NCBI GenBank assembly: GCA_030706065.1
Contig: JAUZPH010000038.1
Location: forward strand, 1-14,469
Length of the DNA: 14,469 bases
DNA from: Bacillota bacterium
Lineage (GTDB): Bacteria > Bacillota > Clostridia > Clostridiales > Clostridiaceae
Direction of reading: 5' to 3'
Shown in pieces: positions 11,823-14,469 of this stretch (positions within the stretch are counted from its first letter, which is position 1; each line of letters begins with the position of its first letter). Both the position numbers and the translations under genes were made by a program. The notes under the pieces are model-generated. The model did not search any database, was not told the DNA's origin, and saw nothing but the letters and a program-made list of their open reading frames with translations.

Positions 11823-12584
11823 TTACCACATGCCATTACCGTCGTAGTAACCTGGACGATCCAATAATAAATCCTCGTAACTGCATAAATTATTATTTAA
11901 GGCATTTCTTCTTAATACTAAATACAGCTCCGCATTTGTAGCATTTTCGTAAGGCATAACAAATAGCACGCCTATACCGCAGGCTAATACGCCTAATAGA
12001 TACCAGCCAATAAAAGATAAGTCTAAAACAAACATATCAAATTTATGCCCCATAGTCATCTCATTACTTAGAGCAATGGCTTCTCTGGCTCCGATATTTG
12101 GATTTTCGGCAAGAATATAGGGTACCATTCTGTATGCATAGGATTTAACTATACCTGGTATAATCAGCAGCAGGCTCCAAAGGAAAATATAAATCTTCAT
12201 TAATAGCATTGAGGATACTATTCCCGTATAGTTTCGGCCATTAAAACCAAAACTGAAGCATCCTTTATTGTTTCTATATTGTGCAGATTGAACAAAATAT
12301 CTTCTTCCTCCTACCTCCAGGCAGTATCCGATGAATATGCGCAGAGCCAGTACTACTATGAACCCTGTTAGTAACGTCGGGAAAAGCCACCAGCCTATAA
12401 GGCTGTTATTATGAATATTTACATAGATTGAGTCTCTCGAATTCCCGGAGTGAGAACCACCTCCGCCACTCCATCCGTTATTACCTCCTGCCAGGGCAAT
12501 CACGATACTAACCCCGAAGGCGCTCCAATAAATTTGTCTTAATAAAGCTTTAGCTCTGTCTTTTAATTCTACTCTCGACCACAT
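11823..12584 (-). CDS. DUF975-family integral membrane protein
   Basis: This 253-residue multi-pass protein has the features of the DUF975 family of Firmicute membrane proteins, whose function is unknown. The start MWSRVELKDRAKALLR fits the conserved N-terminal region before the first hydrophobic segment (about 18-33). Other segments lie near 62-88, 120-146 and 186-212. The best family block is IIPGIVKSYAYRMVPYILAE (141-160), then NPNIGAREAIALSNEMTMGH (161-180), LDLSFIGWYLLG and the near-C-terminal PYENATNAELY. A glycine-rich polar loop (33-50, GGNNGWSGGGGSHSG) separates the first two segments and is less usual. I chose ATG 12584 because GGGGG lies 6 nt upstream; a start 17 codons earlier has no good site. 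It is transcribed alone from a clear promoter and ends at the shared terminator. Confidence 0.85.
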   Translation of the reverse strand: MWSRVELKDRAKALLRQIYWSAFGVSIVIALAGGNNGWSGGGGSHSGNSRDSIYVNIHNNSLIGWWLFPTLLTGFIVVLALRIFIGYCLEVGGRRYFVQSAQYRNNKGCFSFGFNGRNYTGIVSSMLLMKIYIFLWSLLLIIPGIVKSYAYRMVPYILAENPNIGAREAIALSNEMTMGHKFDMFVLDLSFIGWYLLGVLACGIGVLFVMPYENATNAELYLVLRRNALNNNLCSYEDLLLDRPGYYDGNGMW

Positions 12585-12665
12585 ATATAACCCCCGCTTA
12601 TTTAATTTATTGCTAATGCTGAACTTATATCTCAAAATATACTAGTAAGTAATTAATATAAGTAT

Positions 12666-12694
12666 ATTATATAGTATGCTATACAATATAACAA
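12666..12694 (-). promoter_or_regulatory. Promoter of the DUF975 gene
   Basis: On the minus strand TTGTTA (complement of 12689-12694), a 17-bp spacer and a perfect TATAAT (complement of 12666-12671) make a good sigma-A promoter. It leaves a leader of about 75 nt. The surrounding 12630-12700 is extremely AT-rich. Confidence 0.6.
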
Positions 12695-13119
12695 GTTAGA
12701 CTGAAACGTATATATACCTATGGTGATTATATTTGCCTTCCAGGTAGATACAAGCTCTCTATAGCATTCAATTGCTCCTTTTTTCTTATGATTTCAAAAC
12801 CAAGGTGCGTGCCTTTTGAAGAGAGCTAGATATGCTAAAACTTATTGATGAAAATGATGTAATAAAATTGAAATTCAGATGATATAACAGACAGGAACTG
12901 CAAATATAATTAAAGATGGGTGATCTGTTGAAAAGACTAAAAATAACTAATAGGACAACCTATAAAAGTGTGCTAAAATATATCTGGTGAAGGTTTTTAA
13001 AACCGAATACCGGCTTAAGGGAACAATCCTTTTCTGTATGAAGCAGAATAAATAAAAACTGAAAGACACAAATGGTGAAATCAATGCCTTAAAGTGGCAG
13101 GTTCACAAGGAGGAATAAT
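12695..13119. other. Intergenic region with small coding-like scraps
   Basis: No convincing gene lies in these 425 bases. A minus-strand frame at 12727-12825 (32 codons, containing GTHLGFEIIRKKEQLNAIES) looks coding but has no start signal and may be a gene tail. Plus-strand short frames at 12832-12882 (MLKLIDENDVIKLKFR) and from ATG near 12917 (basic, 24 codons) have weak ribosome binding sites. A near-palindrome GGTTTTTAAAACC lies at 12992-13004. I see no known riboswitch core between this and tdk. Confidence 0.4.
12952..12979 (+). promoter_or_regulatory. Possible tdk promoter (extended -10)
   Basis: TAAAAT (12974-12979) is preceded by TGC, giving an extended -10. AGGACA (12952-12957) stands 16 bp upstream as a weak -35. 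It would give a leader of about 130 nt before tdk. Confidence is limited because A/T-rich -10-like elements are common here. Confidence 0.35.
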
Positions 13120-13710
13120 ATGAGCAAATTATATTTCAGGTACGGTGCAATGAACTGTGGCAAGTCAACAAATCTTCTTCAAGCCGCATATAACTACGAA
13201 GAAAGAGGGATGAACGTTCTAATTTTGAAGCCACAAATAGACACAAAAGGTAATGATAAAATTATTTCAAGATTAGATGTGAAGAGAAAGGTTGATCACC
13301 TTATACATCCCTCAACAAACATATTTTGTTTGATAAATAGTGTTCTGGAAACGGAAAAAGTAAAAAAGCCCATAGATTGTATTTTAATAGATGAGGCCCA
13401 ATTTCTAAAATCGGAACAGGTTGACCAGTTGATGCAGATAGTAGTTAAGCTAAATATCCCGGTAATATGCTATGGCTTAAGAACTGATTTTAAGACAAAT
13501 GGATTTGAAGGCAGCACAAGACTCCTGCAGCTAGCCCATACCATTGAAGAACTGAAAACCATTTGCAGATGCGGCAAGAAGGCATTGTTTAATGCCAGGA
13601 AGGTAAATGGCGAGTTTACTCTCAAGGGTGAACAGGTTGCTATAGATATGGAAAACAATATTGAATACGAATCCTTGTGTGCCGATTGTTACTATAAAAT
13701 TTTAAAATAG
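13120..13710 (+). CDS. tdk: Thymidine kinase (type II)
   Basis: This 196-residue salvage enzyme phosphorylates thymidine with ATP to give dTMP. The Walker A loop is GAMNCGKST (9-17), the Walker B/catalytic block is ILIDEAQF (88-95, Glu92 the expected base), and the lasso/thymidine-binding region is CYGLRTDF (117-124) with GSTRLLQLAH (131-140). The zinc site has Cys149 and Cys151 (CRCG) and Cys187/Cys190 (CADC). The first pair is spaced CxC, as in the Escherichia coli-type enzyme, rather than CxxC. The length is normal. AAGGAGG lies 6 nt before ATG 13120. It appears monocistronic and is followed by its own terminator. Confidence 0.95.
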   Translation: MSKLYFRYGAMNCGKSTNLLQAAYNYEERGMNVLILKPQIDTKGNDKIISRLDVKRKVDHLIHPSTNIFCLINSVLETEKVKKPIDCILIDEAQFLKSEQVDQLMQIVVKLNIPVICYGLRTDFKTNGFEGSTRLLQLAHTIEELKTICRCGKKALFNARKVNGEFTLKGEQVAIDMENNIEYESLCADCYYKILK

Positions 13711-13823
13711 GTATTTATCGATCCTTGGAAATTCTTATATCCCTGGTAGCTGCGGTGTTACTTTCTTTATATATGCGGAGTAATAACTCCAGAGCATCTA
13801 TATGATTACAAAATGATAGATTG

Positions 13824-13876
13824 GAAGGAGTGTCCCTTCATAGCTCCAAAAGATGGGAAGGGACACTCCTTCTTTT
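13824..13876 (+). terminator. tdk terminator (outer-left/middle arms)
   Basis: GAAGGAGTGTCCCTT (13824-13838) pairs perfectly over 15 bp with AAGGGACACTCCTTC (13858-13872), with a 19-nt loop and then TTTT. Its right arm is also used by the opposing terminator. A small GGAGT/ACTCC hairpin lies upstream at 13777-13790. Confidence 0.8.
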
Positions 13877-13900
13877 ATCATGTGAGGAGTATCCCTTCCC
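13848..13900 (-). terminator. Terminator of the NYN gene (middle/outer-right arms)
   Basis: On the minus strand GGGAAGGGATACTCCT (complement of 13885-13900) pairs with AGGAGTGTCCCTTCCC (complement of 13855-13870) over 16 bp with one G-U pair. It is followed by ATCTTTT. It shares the middle arm with the tdk terminator and lies 24 nt past the NYN stop codon. Confidence 0.65.
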
Positions 13901-13923
13901 GATAACTGATATTGCTAAGCCAG

Positions 13924-14469
13924 TTACTTATCATCCTTTAACAAGTCCTTAAACTGCTGCTTGTTTTCTTCAGATAAATTATCCGATAGAAAATTACGGT
14001 CTTTGACCTGCATCTCCCTGTATTCCTCCATTACTCTTTTGACTGTCCGGACTATTTCTTCCTTTAATTCTCTGGCAGACAACAACCCAGCACCTTTGCT
14101 TCTGATGATAATCTGCTCCAGGTTATCGGAGGTTGCCACTGTTATTTCATAGGCCTCCCGGTTCTTATGGACAAACTTCTCGATATATTGATCTGCTGTC
14201 TCCGCTTCCCTGGTATAAACCACATGAATGTTGTGATAATCAAATATCTCGGTTGGATGCCCCTGCACACGGTAGGCATCAAAGACCACAATAATATGCT
14301 TTTTTACTATACTCTGATAGTTGCACAGGAGATCCAGCAATTTTGTGCGGGCGGCATCAATATTGGTATCCACCAGTTCCTTTAATTCCTGCCAGGCAAA
14401 GATTATATTGTAGCCATCCACCAGCAGGTACTGATCTTTTGACTTAAGTTCATTAAGTGTATAGTTAAC
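13924..14469 (-). CDS. YacP-like NYN-domain endoribonuclease (C-terminal part; continues past the right edge)
   Basis: The minus-strand frame is open to the window end and 181 residues are visible. They form a NYN/YacP (PIN-like) nuclease domain. It starts YLLVDGYNIIFAW (14-26), with the acidic positions IIVVFDAY, AETADQYIEKFV and VATSDNLEQ, and the family block LLSARELKEEI, then a charged C-terminal helix. The Bacillus relative Rae1 cleaves mRNA in the ribosomal A site. In stand-alone YacP the VDGYN motif lies within about ten residues of the start. Here at least 16 residues precede it (VNYTLNELKSKDQYLL), with no start codon and ribosome binding site visible, so the protein begins further right. 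From memory, some Lachnospiraceae carry this domain at the end of TetM-like translation GTPases; a fusion is possible here but cannot be seen. A GTG at 14421 lacks a site. Confidence 0.85.
   Translation of the reverse strand, partial: VNYTLNELKSKDQYLLVDGYNIIFAWQELKELVDTNIDAARTKLLDLLCNYQSIVKKHIIVVFDAYRVQGHPTEIFDYHNIHVVYTREAETADQYIEKFVHKNREAYEITVATSDNLEQIIIRSKGAGLLSARELKEEIVRTVKRVMEEYREMQVKDRNFLSDNLSEENKQQFKDLLKDDK

Noticed and set aside
12917..12990. 24-codon basic ORF upstream of tdk
   Set aside because: The ribosome binding site is poor and it overlaps the likely tdk promoter; there is no recognisable sequence.
13725..13803. Short hydrophobic frame after tdk (LEILISLVAAVLLSLYMRS)
   Set aside because: It looks like a single membrane helix, but its TTG start has no ribosome binding site and it lies between the tdk stop and its terminator. 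It is more likely chance or 3' UTR.

Overview
The window looks like a chromosomal segment of an anaerobic, plant-fibre-degrading Firmicute of the Clostridia (Lachnospiraceae or Ruminiclostridium type). The reasons are moderately low G+C, strong GGAGG-type ribosome binding sites, very AT-rich promoters, a GH11 xylanase, a DUF975 membrane protein, a four-helix-bundle chemoreceptor and a YacP/NYN protein. This placement is inference, because no rRNA or marker gene is present. I see no tRNA, rRNA, CRISPR array, complete IS element or phage gene.

Layout. 1-480: tail of an upstream gene, then a leader-like stretch with a micro-ORF, two hairpins and a coding-like relic. 525-1802: MFS exporter with terminator. 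1870-3098: a possible 24-residue ORF on the minus strand, then a MerR-type promoter with a 19-bp spacer driving a MerR gene cut down to its DNA-binding domain and an alpha/beta hydrolase. 3168-3398: coding-like remnant. 3710-4852: glycerate kinase, ending at a bidirectional terminator facing a minus-strand membrane PAS-GGDEF-EAL protein (4947-7241). 7469-7875: two fused gene relics, one from a P-loop kinase and one from an NADH-oxidase-like flavoprotein. 7971-10777: a divergent pair, an HTH_XRE/cobalamin-binding regulator (minus) and a chemoreceptor (plus), sharing a promoter region with two near-identical operator-like repeats. 10893-11681: GH11 xylanase, with no visible terminator between it and the chemoreceptor. 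11823-12584: DUF975 membrane protein (minus). 13120-13710: thymidine kinase. 13924-14469: C-terminal part of a YacP/NYN endoribonuclease-like protein running off the right edge, separated from tdk by two interlocked terminators.

Most interesting unit. The regulator at 7971-8882 joins a Cro/CI-type HTH to the Wx9EH plus ExHxxG cobalamin fold known from CarH photoreceptors. One of its probable operators lies exactly between the -35 and -10 of the chemoreceptor promoter. A testable model is that adenosylcobalamin, and possibly light, controls expression of a chemoreceptor and perhaps of the xylanase behind it. The residue that forms the light-induced bis-His adduct in Thermus CarH is not conserved, so the response may be to B12 rather than light, or may use different chemistry.

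Several relics (about 315-473, 3168-3398, 7469-7875 and the truncated merR) show that this stretch has been eroding by small deletions and nonsense changes between functional genes.
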